Positions 16,716 through 24,310 of a DNA stretch of 25,808 bases are shown in pieces. This DNA comes from Clostridia bacterium (lineage in GTDB: Bacteria; Bacillota_A; Clostridia; Christensenellales; Borkfalkiaceae), in the NCBI GenBank assembly GCA_017621955.1, contig JAGASB010000252.1:1-25808 (forward strand), read 5' to 3'. Within the stretch, counting starts at the first letter, position 1, and every line of letters begins with the position of its first letter. The notes under the pieces are model-generated. The model searched no databases, was not told where the DNA came from, and saw only the letters and a list, made by a program, of their open reading frames with translations. The translations under genes and the position numbers were made by a program.

Positions 16716-17750
16716 GTGAAAGATTTTGTTTTCGGTAAAAACCAAGCGGGGCTAATAACAGATTACGTTACACGCAAGTATTTGACGGGTGTCGATATTA
16801 GTGAAGGCGTGGTAATACTCACCGATAAAATCACTTGTTTTACAGATGCACGTTATTTTTATGCTGCAAAACCTGTTCTTGAAAACGTAGGTGTAACTGC
16901 ACTTTTATTAAAGGGATTTGAAAGCGTAAGTGAGTATCTAGTTCAAAACGGCATAGATACCCTTTATATTGACTATTCTCGTGTAACGGTAAAAGAGTAT
17001 AAAGAGTATAGAAAAAAATTCAAGATTAAAGACTTAACTTCTAAACTTGAACGTGCACGTTCAGTTAAAAGTGAAAAAGAACTTGCTTTGATAGAAAAAG
17101 CGTGCGTGATTGCACAAAAAGCGTATCACGACGCTATTAAAACTGTAAAAAAGGGCATAACCGAAACACAACTTAAAAATGCTATTGAAAAAAATATGGT
17201 AAAGTTTGGTGCTTCGGGTCCCGCTTTTCCAACCATAGTTGCGTTTGGCGCAAACAGTGCAGTTCCTCATCACGAAACGGGTGAAACGGTGCTTGAAGAT
17301 AATATGCCTATACTTGTCGATATGGGGTGCAGTGTTGAGGGATATCTTTCAGACTTGACAAGGACAGCGTTTTTCGGTACACCGACCGATAGATTTTTAT
17401 CTTGTTATGACACTGTAAAAAAAGCGAACGAACTTGCAATAGAAAATATAACGCACGGCACTGATACTTGTACTGCCGATAGTTATGCAAGGTCGTACTT
17501 AAAAGAAAAAGGTCTTGACGAATATTTTACGCATTCGCTAGGGCACGGTGTAGGAATGGAAGTTCACGAATTTCCAACCCTTTCACCAAGGAAAAAGGAT
17601 AAACTTAAAAACGGTATGGTTTTTACGATAGAGCCGGGCGTATACTTTGACGGGGACTTCGGTATAAGGATAGAAGATACGGTAGTTTTGAGTAGTGGAA
17701 AAGTAAAAAGACTGTTTAGCGACAGCAAAGAATTAATCATTTTGAAATAA
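16716..17750 (+). CDS. pepP: Xaa-Pro aminopeptidase-type M24 metallopeptidase
   Basis: Cytoplasmic aminopeptidase of the creatinase/prolidase fold, expected to remove N-terminal residues before proline. The 344-residue protein has an N-terminal creatinase-like domain (1-115) and a catalytic pita-bread domain with all five dinuclear metal ligands: Asp202, Asp213, His277 (HSLGHGVG), Glu306 (TIEPG) and Glu320 (RIEDT). His185/186 in PHHETGE is also typical. An in-frame stop at 16704 fixes GTG 16716 as the earliest start; no Shine-Dalgarno sequence is present and the promoter ends six bases before it. The N-terminus is about 15 residues shorter than in many homologues. It is followed by efp, a common pairing in Bacillota. 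Confidence 0.93.
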   Translation: MKDFVFGKNQAGLITDYVTRKYLTGVDISEGVVILTDKITCFTDARYFYAAKPVLENVGVTALLLKGFESVSEYLVQNGIDTLYIDYSRVTVKEYKEYRKKFKIKDLTSKLERARSVKSEKELALIEKACVIAQKAYHDAIKTVKKGITETQLKNAIEKNMVKFGASGPAFPTIVAFGANSAVPHHETGETVLEDNMPILVDMGCSVEGYLSDLTRTAFFGTPTDRFLSCYDTVKKANELAIENITHGTDTCTADSYARSYLKEKGLDEYFTHSLGHGVGMEVHEFPTLSPRKKDKLKNGMVFTIEPGVYFDGDFGIRIEDTVVLSSGKVKRLFSDSKELIILK

Positions 17751-17791
17751 TTTAATAAATTATATAGACAACATTTAAGGAGAAAAATATT

Positions 17792-18349
17792 ATGTTAGCA
17801 GGCGATTTTAGAAAAGGTTCAACTTTTGAATACGAAGGTTCAGTGTGGACTATCGTTGATTTCCAACACGTTAAACCCGGTAAGGGCGCAGCGTTCGTAA
17901 GAACAAAAATGAAGAACGTTATTGACGGAAAGGTATTAGAAAGGACTTGGAACCCCACCGAAAAATTAGTAGACGCTCAAATTGAAACTAAGAATATGAC
18001 GTATTCTTACACCGACGGTGAACTTTATTACTTTATGGACCAAGAATTCAACCTTACACCGCTCAACTACGACCAAGTAGAAGATGCGCTTAAATACATC
18101 AAAGAAAACGACCCCGTTATCGTAAGGTCTTATAAAGGTTCAGCATTTTCAGTTGAATGCGAAAACTTCGTAACTCTTCGTGTTACGCAAGCTGACCCGT
18201 CAGTTAAGGGTAACACTGCAACTAACGCAACCAAAGAAGCAATTCTTGAAACGGGCGTTAGCATTCAAGTACCTATGTTCGTTGAACAAGGTGAACTCAT
18301 TAGGGTTGACACCAGAACGGGCGAATATATGGAACGTGTAAAAGGCTAA
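17792..18349 (+). CDS. efp: Elongation factor P
   Basis: Rescues ribosomes stalled at polyproline stretches. The 185-residue protein has the usual three beta-barrel domains. The tip loop of domain I reads [10 protein letters not shown] with Lys31, the residue modified in many bacteria; the absence of a loop proline at the position typical of the unmodified PGPG-like type points to a lysine-type factor. The ending [29 protein letters not shown] is diagnostic of the C-terminal barrel. AAGGAG lies about eight bases before the ATG. No strong promoter is seen in the 41 bases after pepP, so the two genes are probably cotranscribed. Confidence 0.97.
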   Translation: MLAGDFRKGSTFEYEGSVWTIVDFQHVKPGKGAAFVRTKMKNVIDGKVLERTWNPTEKLVDAQIETKNMTYSYTDGELYYFMDQEFNLTPLNYDQVEDALKYIKENDPVIVRSYKGSAFSVECENFVTLRVTQADPSVKGNTATNATKEAILETGVSIQVPMFVEQGELIRVDTRTGEYMERVKG

Positions 18350-18378
18350 TATCAAATAAAAATAAATAAAACAACAAA

Positions 18379-18406
18379 AATACCCGCAAATTTTTTTGCG
18401 GGTATT
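18379..18406 (+). terminator. Strong hairpin after efp, weak terminator or 3' end stabiliser
   Basis: A 12-bp stem AATACCCGCAAA (18379-18390) / TTTGCGGGTATT (18395-18406) with a TTTT loop. No T-run follows on the plus strand, so termination may be partial, letting some transcription reach the SDR gene; an A-run precedes it. Confidence 0.5.
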
Positions 18407-18424
18407 ATGCAATAAGGTGATATT

Positions 18425-19162
18425 TTGAAAGTTGCATTAATAACGGGTGCAAGTGGTGGAATAGGTAAAGCCACGGTTAAAAAGTTTATAAAAGAAGGCT
18501 ACTTCGTAGTTGGTCAGTACAATTCGGACAGCGATAGTATAAATGCGCTCAAAAAAGAACTTGTTAGGGATGAGTTGGGCGACTATTTTTTTGCAGTTCA
18601 AGCAGATTTGTCGAACGCAGAACAAATACAAGCGCTGATTAATCGTGTAACACAAAGTTTTAAGTGTATTGACGTGCTTGTGAACAACGCTGGCGTAGGC
18701 TTATATAAACTCATAACAGAAACGACCGAAGAAGAATGGGATAAACTTTTCGCTATAAATATGAAAGGCGCATACCTACTAACTAACGGTATGCTTAAAG
18801 GTATGATTGACAAAAAGTACGGAAAAATAATAAACGTATCGTCAATTTGGGGCAACGTTGGTGCATCGATGGAAGTTGCGTATTCAGCAAGCAAAGCGGC
18901 GCTTATAGGATACACAAAGGCGCTTGCAAAAGAACTTGCACCGAGCAAAATAACAGTAAACTGCGTATGTCCAGGCGTTATTGATACGCCTATAAACGCA
19001 CGTTTTTCTATTAAAGAAATGCAAGCACTCAAAGAAGAAACGCCTATCGGTCGCATAGGAAAGGCAGAAGAAGTGGCTGAACTAATCTACTTTTTATCGA
19101 CAGAAAAGTCGGATTTTATAACAGGGCAAATCATCATTTGTGACGGAGGATTTACTTTATAA
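18425..19162 (+). CDS. ymfI: SDR oxidoreductase, probable EF-P 5-aminopentanone reductase (YmfI-like)
   Basis: Short-chain dehydrogenase of the FabG-like classical type. The 245-residue protein has TGASGGIG (7-14) for NAD(P) binding, NNAG (87-90), catalytic Ser140, Tyr153 and Lys157 (YSASK), and CPGVIDTP after the active site. The segment SSIWGNVGASMEVAYSASKAA matches my memory of the YmfI branch, which in B. subtilis reduces the 5-aminopentanone form of modified EF-P. Sitting directly after efp supports that role; a general 3-oxoacyl-ACP reductase is the alternative. It begins at TTG 18425, with AAGGTGA (18414-18420) upstream. A hairpin separates it from efp. No ymfF/ymfH-like genes are in the window. 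Confidence 0.72.
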   Translation: MKVALITGASGGIGKATVKKFIKEGYFVVGQYNSDSDSINALKKELVRDELGDYFFAVQADLSNAEQIQALINRVTQSFKCIDVLVNNAGVGLYKLITETTEEEWDKLFAINMKGAYLLTNGMLKGMIDKKYGKIINVSSIWGNVGASMEVAYSASKAALIGYTKALAKELAPSKITVNCVCPGVIDTPINARFSIKEMQALKEETPIGRIGKAEEVAELIYFLSTEKSDFITGQIIICDGGFTL

Positions 19163-19164
19163 CG

Positions 19165-20664
19165 ATGGAAAGACGTAGTGGTGTTTTAATGCCTATTTTT
19201 TCGCTTCCAAGCAAATATGGCATAGGTGATTTTGGTAAGGAAAGTTATAAATTCGTTGATTTTTTAGCGTCGTCTGGTCAAACGATATGGCAAATACTAC
19301 CGCTTGTTCAAACGGGATACGGAAATTCACCGTATTCGTCAGTTTCGGGTGCATCGTTTAATCCATATTTTATAAGTCCGCTATCTCTAAAAGAACAAGG
19401 TCTTATAACAAAAGCCGAACTTGATTTTTCATTAAGCGATAAAAAGTATATTGATTATGGTGAACTCTATTCTGTAAGATATCCGCTTTTAAGAAAGGCG
19501 TTTTCACGCTTTGACAAAACGGATAAAGACTTTGTAAGTTATTTAAGGAAAAAGGAAAGTTACGACTATGCGCTTTATATGTCCATAAAATACGCATCGG
19601 GGCAAAAGCATTTTTACGAATGGGATGAGCCCCTAAAACGTAGGGATAAGAGCGCACTTAATAAGTTTGCATCAAGTTATAAGGAAGAAGTTTTATTTTG
19701 GCAGTTCGTTCAGTTTATAGCAAAAAAACAATGGCTTGAACTGAAAAAATACGCCAACTCAAAAGGTGTAAAAATAATGGGCGATATGCCACTTTACGTT
19801 GCGCTTGACAGTGTTGACGTTTGGGTAAATCCACACCTATTTAAGTTGGACAAAAATTTTGCCCCAAAAAAAGTTGCAGGTGTTCCACCCGATTATTTTT
19901 GTGAAGATGGGCAACTTTGGGGCAATCCCGTTTACGATTACACAAGACACGCTGAACAAAACTATGAGTGGTGGAAAACTAGAATTAAACAAACTCTTAA
20001 AATTTTTGATTACGTTAGGATAGACCATTTCCGTGGACTTGATAGATATTATGAAGTTGACCGTGGAAGAACGGACGCAAAGGTTGGCGAATGGATAGAC
20101 GTTCCTAGTCACGAACTGTTCAACGCAGTGCATAGCGTAGTTAAAAAGGATAAGATTATTGCGGAAGATTTAGGCATCATAGACGACGGAGTAAGGGAAC
20201 TTCTAAAATGGACGGGATATCCAGGTATGAAGATATTATCGTTTGCTTTCAACGGTGATAAAGATAATTTATACTTACCCGAAAATATTGAAGAAAACTA
20301 CGTTTGCTATACGGGAACGCACGATAACGACACTTTGGCAGGACTAATAGATAATGCTAACGAATGGGATTATACAAATCTTAAAAAGGGCGTGTTTGAA
20401 AGTCTATTAAAAATGAACGTTCAAGGTAGTGTAAATACTAAGGACGGGCTTATCGATAGTATAATAGAACTTGGTTTTGCATCAAAAGCAAACACGTTTA
20501 TTATGCCGTTACAAGACCTTTTGCATTATGGCACTGATTATAGGGTAAACGAACCTGCAACTGTAAAAGAGCAAAACTGGGCGGTTAAATTTAAGGATAG
20601 TGACATAAATAAAAACATATCTGCGAAACTTAAAAAACTAACCAAAAAGTATAATAGAATATAA
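19165..20664 (+). CDS. malQ: 4-alpha-glucanotransferase (amylomaltase, GH77)
   Basis: Transfers alpha-1,4-glucan segments between maltooligosaccharides and glycogen-like chains. The 499-residue protein is the short bacterial form, beginning with RRSGVLMPIFSLPSKYGIGD. Catalytic residues are the nucleophile Asp287 (VRIDHFRG), acid/base Glu334 (IIAEDLG) and Asp387 (GTHDNDT). The diagnostic stretches GNSPYSS, VAGVPPDYF, GQLWGNPVYDY and NTFIMPLQDLL are present. It starts two bases after the SDR stop, so probably shares its transcript; the nearest GGAGG is 16 bases upstream, so translation may be coupled. Confidence 0.96.
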   Translation: MERRSGVLMPIFSLPSKYGIGDFGKESYKFVDFLASSGQTIWQILPLVQTGYGNSPYSSVSGASFNPYFISPLSLKEQGLITKAELDFSLSDKKYIDYGELYSVRYPLLRKAFSRFDKTDKDFVSYLRKKESYDYALYMSIKYASGQKHFYEWDEPLKRRDKSALNKFASSYKEEVLFWQFVQFIAKKQWLELKKYANSKGVKIMGDMPLYVALDSVDVWVNPHLFKLDKNFAPKKVAGVPPDYFCEDGQLWGNPVYDYTRHAEQNYEWWKTRIKQTLKIFDYVRIDHFRGLDRYYEVDRGRTDAKVGEWIDVPSHELFNAVHSVVKKDKIIAEDLGIIDDGVRELLKWTGYPGMKILSFAFNGDKDNLYLPENIEENYVCYTGTHDNDTLAGLIDNANEWDYTNLKKGVFESLLKMNVQGSVNTKDGLIDSIIELGFASKANTFIMPLQDLLHYGTDYRVNEPATVKEQNWAVKFKDSDINKNISAKLKKLTKKYNRI

Positions 20665-20674
20665 ATTAGCGATG

Positions 20675-20701
20675 AAAAGACGGCTACGGTCGTCTTTTTT
20701 T
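20675..20701 (+). terminator. Terminator with UACG tetraloop after malQ
   Basis: Stem AAAAGACGGC (20675-20684) / GTCGTCTTTT (20689-20698), ten pairs with one G-U, closing the very stable C(UACG)G tetraloop (20685-20688). T-run to 20701. Confidence 0.9.
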
Positions 20702-20758
20702 GTATAAAAATTTAATGTTTGGCGATACTTTTCTTAAAGATAATAAAAGGAGAGTATT

Positions 20759-22006
20759 ATGAACCCATTTAAAGAACTACCAAAAGACAGTAAAATCAAT
20801 TATGCAAACTGGAATTCACTTGCGGCAAAACCTTACGATAAGAATTCCACAGGACCATACACTAAAACTCGTGTGATTTTAATGAACGGTACTGAGTTTG
20901 AAGCCAACTGGTTTTTGCATCACTTTAACCGCCATTGCACAAACAACGAACTTCGCCGTGTTGTTGCAGAAGTTCGTAGGCAAGAACAGCAACAGCAAAA
21001 GCGAATTTCAGCACTTAAACCGCTTGATGAAACGGTGTTAGAACACACTATCGGCTATGAACAACTTGCCGTTGATTTAACCGCTGATATGGCACAAAAA
21101 GAACCAAACCCCATAGTAAAAGCACAACTTGACTTTGCACTGCTTGAAGACTTTGACCACCTTTATAGATATGCAAATCTTTTGGATATGGAAGAGGGTG
21201 TGCACGCTGAAAGGTTGGTTGGTGCGTATACTGAAATTACGCCCGCACGCCCAACTATTTCAGAGCACAGACACCCCAAAGACGACGTTAGGCTTTATAT
21301 TAATTCGTGGCAAGACAGTTTAATTACACGCTTGCATACTAATATTATAACTGCGGCTGAACAACAAACAATGAACTATTATATGAATATAAGCGGTTTT
21401 TATCACAGTGATTTGGGAAGAAAGCTTTATAGTGAAATCGCAATGATAGAAGAACAACACGTTACGGGTTACGGCTCACTTATAGACCCGTCTTGCACAA
21501 TGCTTGAATGTTGGGTTATGCACGAGTATACCGAATGTTATTTGTATTATTCTTGCTATCAAGACGAAAGCAACGCCTATATTAAAAAGATTTGGCTTCA
21601 ACACTTTGAAGAAGAGTTAAAGCACCTAAAAATTGCTTCTGAAATGCTTTATAAATACGAAGGCAGAGAGTGGGAGCAACTATTCGTTGGTGGAGCGGAA
21701 TTCCCAGCACTTATCAAGTTAAAATCCAACAAAGAATATATTAGGGAAATTATAAAATCCGTTCGTTTAACAGGATATAGGGAAACTATGGTAAACATTA
21801 ACGATATGCCCGACAACGCAGACTTTTTCAAGTATCAACGCCAAGTAAATCCGTCGGCAAGTCAAGTCGCTTCGCACAACGTTATAGAAAAATATATTAA
21901 AAGAAGCGGCGAAGATTATCGCTATGAAGACAAACCGCACGTAGAAAAAGTTTTAAGAGATAGAAAGGAAGACAACACCGATTTAGGAAGAATAAAAAAC
22001 AAATAA
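20759..22006 (+). CDS. Ferritin-like diiron-type protein, function unknown
   Basis: Not assigned to a named family. The 415-residue protein is hydrophilic, with no signal peptide or membrane helix. Residues about 190-300 look like one complete ferritin-like four-helix bundle: Glu201 on the first helix, EEQH (231-234) on the second, Glu256/Glu259 on the third and ELKH (286-289) on the fourth. These give the E, ExxH, E, ExxH metal pattern of rubrerythrins and other non-haem diiron proteins. Further upstream, EDFDH (130-134) and EGVH (146-149) on two long helices suggest a second, partial bundle. There is a glutamine-rich helix (75-81) and a charged C-terminal tail. AAAGGAGAG precedes the ATG. 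It is flanked by terminators on both sides, so it is a one-gene unit; no clear promoter is seen at 20702-20758. Confidence 0.75.
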   Translation: MNPFKELPKDSKINYANWNSLAAKPYDKNSTGPYTKTRVILMNGTEFEANWFLHHFNRHCTNNELRRVVAEVRRQEQQQQKRISALKPLDETVLEHTIGYEQLAVDLTADMAQKEPNPIVKAQLDFALLEDFDHLYRYANLLDMEEGVHAERLVGAYTEITPARPTISEHRHPKDDVRLYINSWQDSLITRLHTNIITAAEQQTMNYYMNISGFYHSDLGRKLYSEIAMIEEQHVTGYGSLIDPSCTMLECWVMHEYTECYLYYSCYQDESNAYIKKIWLQHFEEELKHLKIASEMLYKYEGREWEQLFVGGAEFPALIKLKSNKEYIREIIKSVRLTGYRETMVNINDMPDNADFFKYQRQVNPSASQVASHNVIEKYIKRSGEDYRYEDKPHVEKVLRDRKEDNTDLGRIKNK

Positions 22007-22021
22007 CAACTTGCAAACAAA

Positions 22022-22061
22022 AAACCGCTTTGGAAAAATCCAAAGCGGTTTAAGTTTTTTT
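22022..22061. terminator. Bidirectional terminator between convergent genes
   Basis: A 13-bp stem AAACCGCTTTGGA (22022-22034) / TCCAAAGCGGTTT (22039-22051) with a 4-base loop. T-run at 22055-22061 for the plus strand and an A-run before the stem (from about 22018) that serves as a T-run for the minus strand. It ends both the ferritin-like gene and the permease gene. Confidence 0.9.
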
Positions 22062-22068
22062 GTTGAAA

Positions 22069-23625
22069 TTAAACGCTAGTAGGTACGAAGAAGTAGATTA
22101 AGAATAATATTGCAATTATAATCGTAACAACGTGTAAACTCCAAACAGGTTTAACTTTGTCTGCTTTTTTACTGCAAGCGTAAGCGATTAAACCGAAAAT
22201 ATATTCGCAAAGGTCGATTACAACGTATGAAAGGATACCGAAACCGATACCTGTTGTAATTGAATAACCGAAAGGCATCATTGCGATTGTTAAGAAAGCA
22301 GGAACAAATTCTTTAACTGTATCAAGTTTAAGTTCTTTAACACCTTTAAGCATTAAGCAACCAACCCAAATGAGAGCCGAAGAAGCGGCTGCGCCAGGGA
22401 TAGAAGCAAATACAGGTAATAAGAAAATAGAAAGTAAGAACAAACCTGCGGTAACAAGAGCAGTGAGACCGGTTCTACCACCAGCAGAAATACCTGCGCC
22501 TGATTCAACGAAAGTTGTAACCGTTGAAGTACCTAAGAAAGCACCTGAACAAGTTGCAACAGAGTCGGCAATCATAATTCTATTATAGTTTACAGGAACA
22601 CCATCTTCGGTCATAAGCCCAGCTGATTGACAGCAACCAACGCAAGTACCCATAGTATCGAACATATCAATCATACAGAAAGTGATAACAATCATAACAA
22701 GGGACATAATCGGAACGTTTTCTGCAAAGTTGAAGCCTTCGGTAAACGCAACGAAGAACGTACCACCTTCGGCAGAGTTGAAAGAGAAGAAGTTTGCAAA
22801 GTGTTCCCAGAAAGCCCAAGATTCACCAGACCATTGAGTAACGCCCATACCAGGAATTAAGCCTAAAAGCGTAGCAGCTAAGATACCGATAATAACTGCG
22901 CCTTTAATCTTAAAGTGAGATAAAACAGCGATAATGATAAAACCGAATAAGCAAACGATTGCACCGCCAACAACAGCCATATCCCAAGATGAGAACTTAG
23001 CAAGAGTAAGAACTGTACCTGAGCCAGGGAAAAGAATAGCACCAAGTCCAGGGATATCGGCGCCGTTTTGACCAGGAACAATAATTCCCGCATTTACAAG
23101 ACCGATTATTGCAATGAACAAACCGATACCAACAGAAATAGCTTTTCTTACTGATTCGGGAATTGCTCTATAAATGATTTCTCTTATGGAAACGCCACGA
23201 ACTTTAAGTAAACTTAAAAGTAAGAACAATACACCAGAAATCAAAACAAGAAGCATTGCATTACTAAAAGACAACGCAATACCGCCACCGATAAGACTTC
23301 CGCCAAGAGCAGCGCCGACCATAGAGTTAAGACCAAGACCAGGTGCTTGTGCCAAAGGCAATTTAGCATAGAGAGCCATAAGTAAAGTACCGATAAAAGC
23401 ACCAAGAGCCGTTGCGATAAATACAGAAGACCTTAAATGCAAGTTTGCTTCGCTTGTAAACAAGTTGAGCATAAGTGCAGGGTTAAGGGTCAAGATGTAA
23501 GCCATCGCAAGGAAGGTTACGATACCTGCTGTGATTTCAGTTCTAATAGAACTACCACTTTTCTTGATTCCAAAAAAACTATCAATCTTAGAAGTTTTTG
23601 CGGAATCGCTTTTCAAGTTACTCAT
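22069..23625 (-). CDS. AzgA/PbuG-type purine (guanine/hypoxanthine) permease
   Basis: Nucleobase:proton symporter of the NCS2/AzgA family. The 518-residue protein has about 12-14 hydrophobic segments. Family hallmarks are TEITAGIVTFLAMAYILTLNP near the start, QAPGLGLNSMVGA, FCMIDMFDTMGTCVG and a glycine-rich stretch SGAGISAGGRTGLTAL in the substrate-binding region. TAAGGAGG (23640-23633) gives a near-perfect ribosome site eight bases before the ATG. It has its own promoter and probably its own operator. Leader length is only about 30 bases, too short for a purine riboswitch. Purine specificity follows from the family, not from a visible residue. Confidence 0.9.
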   Translation of the reverse strand: MSNLKSDSAKTSKIDSFFGIKKSGSSIRTEITAGIVTFLAMAYILTLNPALMLNLFTSEANLHLRSSVFIATALGAFIGTLLMALYAKLPLAQAPGLGLNSMVGAALGGSLIGGGIALSFSNAMLLVLISGVLFLLLSLLKVRGVSIREIIYRAIPESVRKAISVGIGLFIAIIGLVNAGIIVPGQNGADIPGLGAILFPGSGTVLTLAKFSSWDMAVVGGAIVCLFGFIIIAVLSHFKIKGAVIIGILAATLLGLIPGMGVTQWSGESWAFWEHFANFFSFNSAEGGTFFVAFTEGFNFAENVPIMSLVMIVITFCMIDMFDTMGTCVGCCQSAGLMTEDGVPVNYNRIMIADSVATCSGAFLGTSTVTTFVESGAGISAGGRTGLTALVTAGLFLLSIFLLPVFASIPGAAASSALIWVGCLMLKGVKELKLDTVKEFVPAFLTIAMMPFGYSITTGIGFGILSYVVIDLCEYIFGLIAYACSKKADKVKPVWSLHVVTIIIAILFLIYFFVPTSV

Positions 23626-23649
23626 AAGAGTTCCTCCTTAGTAAATTTT

Positions 23650-23667
23650 TATTATGTAAACATAATA
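23650..23667. promoter_or_regulatory. Palindrome over the permease -10 box, candidate operator
   Basis: TATTATG-TAAA-CATAATA: perfect 7-bp arms, the right arm coinciding with the minus-strand -10 element and the left with the transcribed start region. A repressor bound here would block the promoter. Confidence 0.45.
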
Positions 23668-23690
23668 TCACATAAATTTTGACAATGCAA
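23662..23690 (-). promoter_or_regulatory. Extended -10 promoter of the purine permease gene
   Basis: Read on the minus strand: TTGCAT (23690-23685), 17-base spacer ending TGA, TATTAT (23667-23662). Start expected near 23655. Upstream DNA (23691-23750) is rich in A and T runs, as for an UP element. Confidence 0.65.
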
Positions 23691-23773
23691 CAAAATTTTG
23701 AAATTTTTTCAAGGAACTTTCAAGTTTTTTTTATTTTTATACAATATGTAGTGTTTTAATTTATTTTGTTGGC

Positions 23774-23808
23774 ACAAAAAAAGCGGAGCAACTTTGTGTG
23801 CTCCGCTT
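23774..23808 (-). terminator. Terminator of the cysteine-rich small gene
   Basis: A 10-bp stem AAGCGGAGCA (23781-23790) / TGCTCCGCTT (23799-23808) with an 8-base loop. Read on the minus strand, it is followed by TTTTTTT (the A-run at 23776-23782). It lies about 20 bases past the stop codon of the minus-strand small gene. Confidence 0.88.
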
Positions 23809-23829
23809 CTCTTAAAATTACAATTTTAA

Positions 23830-24048
23830 TTATTTGCAACCGCAACCGCCGCCGAAACCGCCTAAGAGATTGCCGTTACCTTTACAGCAACAACAAATAA
23901 CTAAAAGTGCCAAAGGCAGACAGTAACAGCTATTAAAAAGGCCATTTAAACAACCACTTTTGCAAAGGCAGATAATAAGTAAAATTATCAAAATCCAAAG
24001 ACAGCAGTTATTTCCGCCAAATAAATCACAACTATTAAAACCGTTCAT
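23830..24048 (-). CDS. Cysteine-rich small membrane protein, unknown function
   Basis: Unrecognised 72-residue protein with 14 cysteines. Two hydrophobic stretches (about 17-29 and 44-55) are separated by a short Cys/Asn/Gly loop. It has a CCCC run at 52-55 and a Gly-rich C-terminus ending GGGCGCK; the N-terminus is Asn/Gly/Cys-rich. Reality is supported by a consensus GGAGG (24060-24056) seven bases before the ATG and a dedicated terminator. Proteins of this look occur in Clostridia, sometimes near sporulation or envelope genes. A metal-binding, disulphide-linked coat or membrane role is conceivable, but nothing in the sequence decides it. No convincing SigA promoter was found upstream. Confidence 0.75.
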   Translation of the reverse strand: MNGFNSCDLFGGNNCCLWILIILLIICLCKSGCLNGLFNSCYCLPLALLVICCCCKGNGNLLGGFGGGCGCK

Positions 24049-24173
24049 AAAAGTACCTCCAAAAGTATCTTAATGTTCTCCGCCTATGTAGAAATTTTTT
24101 TGTTTTGGCGAAGTTATCTAATATCAATATAATCATTAAAGAATAAAAATGTTACAAATAACCTTTAATTTAA

Positions 24174-24202
24174 TTGCTATCAAATAATTTTTGTGCTAAA
24201 AT
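24174..24202 (+). promoter_or_regulatory. Extended -10 promoter of the ECF transporter-coaX genes
   Basis: TTGCTA (24174-24179), 17-base spacer ending TGC, TAAAAT (24197-24202). Start expected near 24209, about 100 bases before the coding start. The divergent gap (24061-24310) otherwise shows AT-rich DNA and no gene of normal size. Confidence 0.65.
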
Positions 24203-24207
24203 AATTT

Positions 24208-24243
24208 ATGTTCGGTAAGCGGTTATTCAATATCGAAGACTGA
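24208..24243 (+). other. Possible 11-codon leader ORF
   Basis: ATG at 24208, then 10 sense codons and TGA at 24241 (peptide MFGKRLFNIED). The ATG coincides with the predicted 5' end of the transporter mRNA and has no ribosome site, so if real it would be translated leaderless. Short enough to be chance. Confidence 0.15.
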
Positions 24244-24300
24244 CTTATAAAGCGAATAAATATTTTTTACAACAGGTATCCTAAGAAAAGGAACTTGATT

Positions 24301-24305
24301 GGAGG
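24301..24305 (+). promoter_or_regulatory. Ribosome binding site fixing the ECF transporter start
   Basis: GGAGG five bases before ATG 24311; the upstream in-frame TTG at 24299 overlaps it and is rejected. Confidence 0.8.
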
Positions 24306-24310
24306 CAAAA

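Noticed and set aside
18598..19056. Minus-strand 152-codon open frame opposite the SDR gene
   Set aside because: Lies wholly inside a convincing SDR with intact motifs; its translation has no recognisable domain.
20702..20758. Promoter for the ferritin-like gene
   Set aside because: Candidate boxes (such as TTGTAT-18-GATACT) match consensus too weakly, although a promoter must exist since a strong terminator lies upstream.
23626..23655. Purine riboswitch upstream of the permease
   Set aside because: The predicted leader is about 30 bases, too short for the aptamer, and no three-way junction sequence is visible on the minus strand up to the next gene.
24203..24310. Known riboswitch (TPP, folate, cobalamin or preQ1) in the ECF transporter leader
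   Set aside because: None of their conserved core sequences is present; only short, weak inverted repeats are seen.
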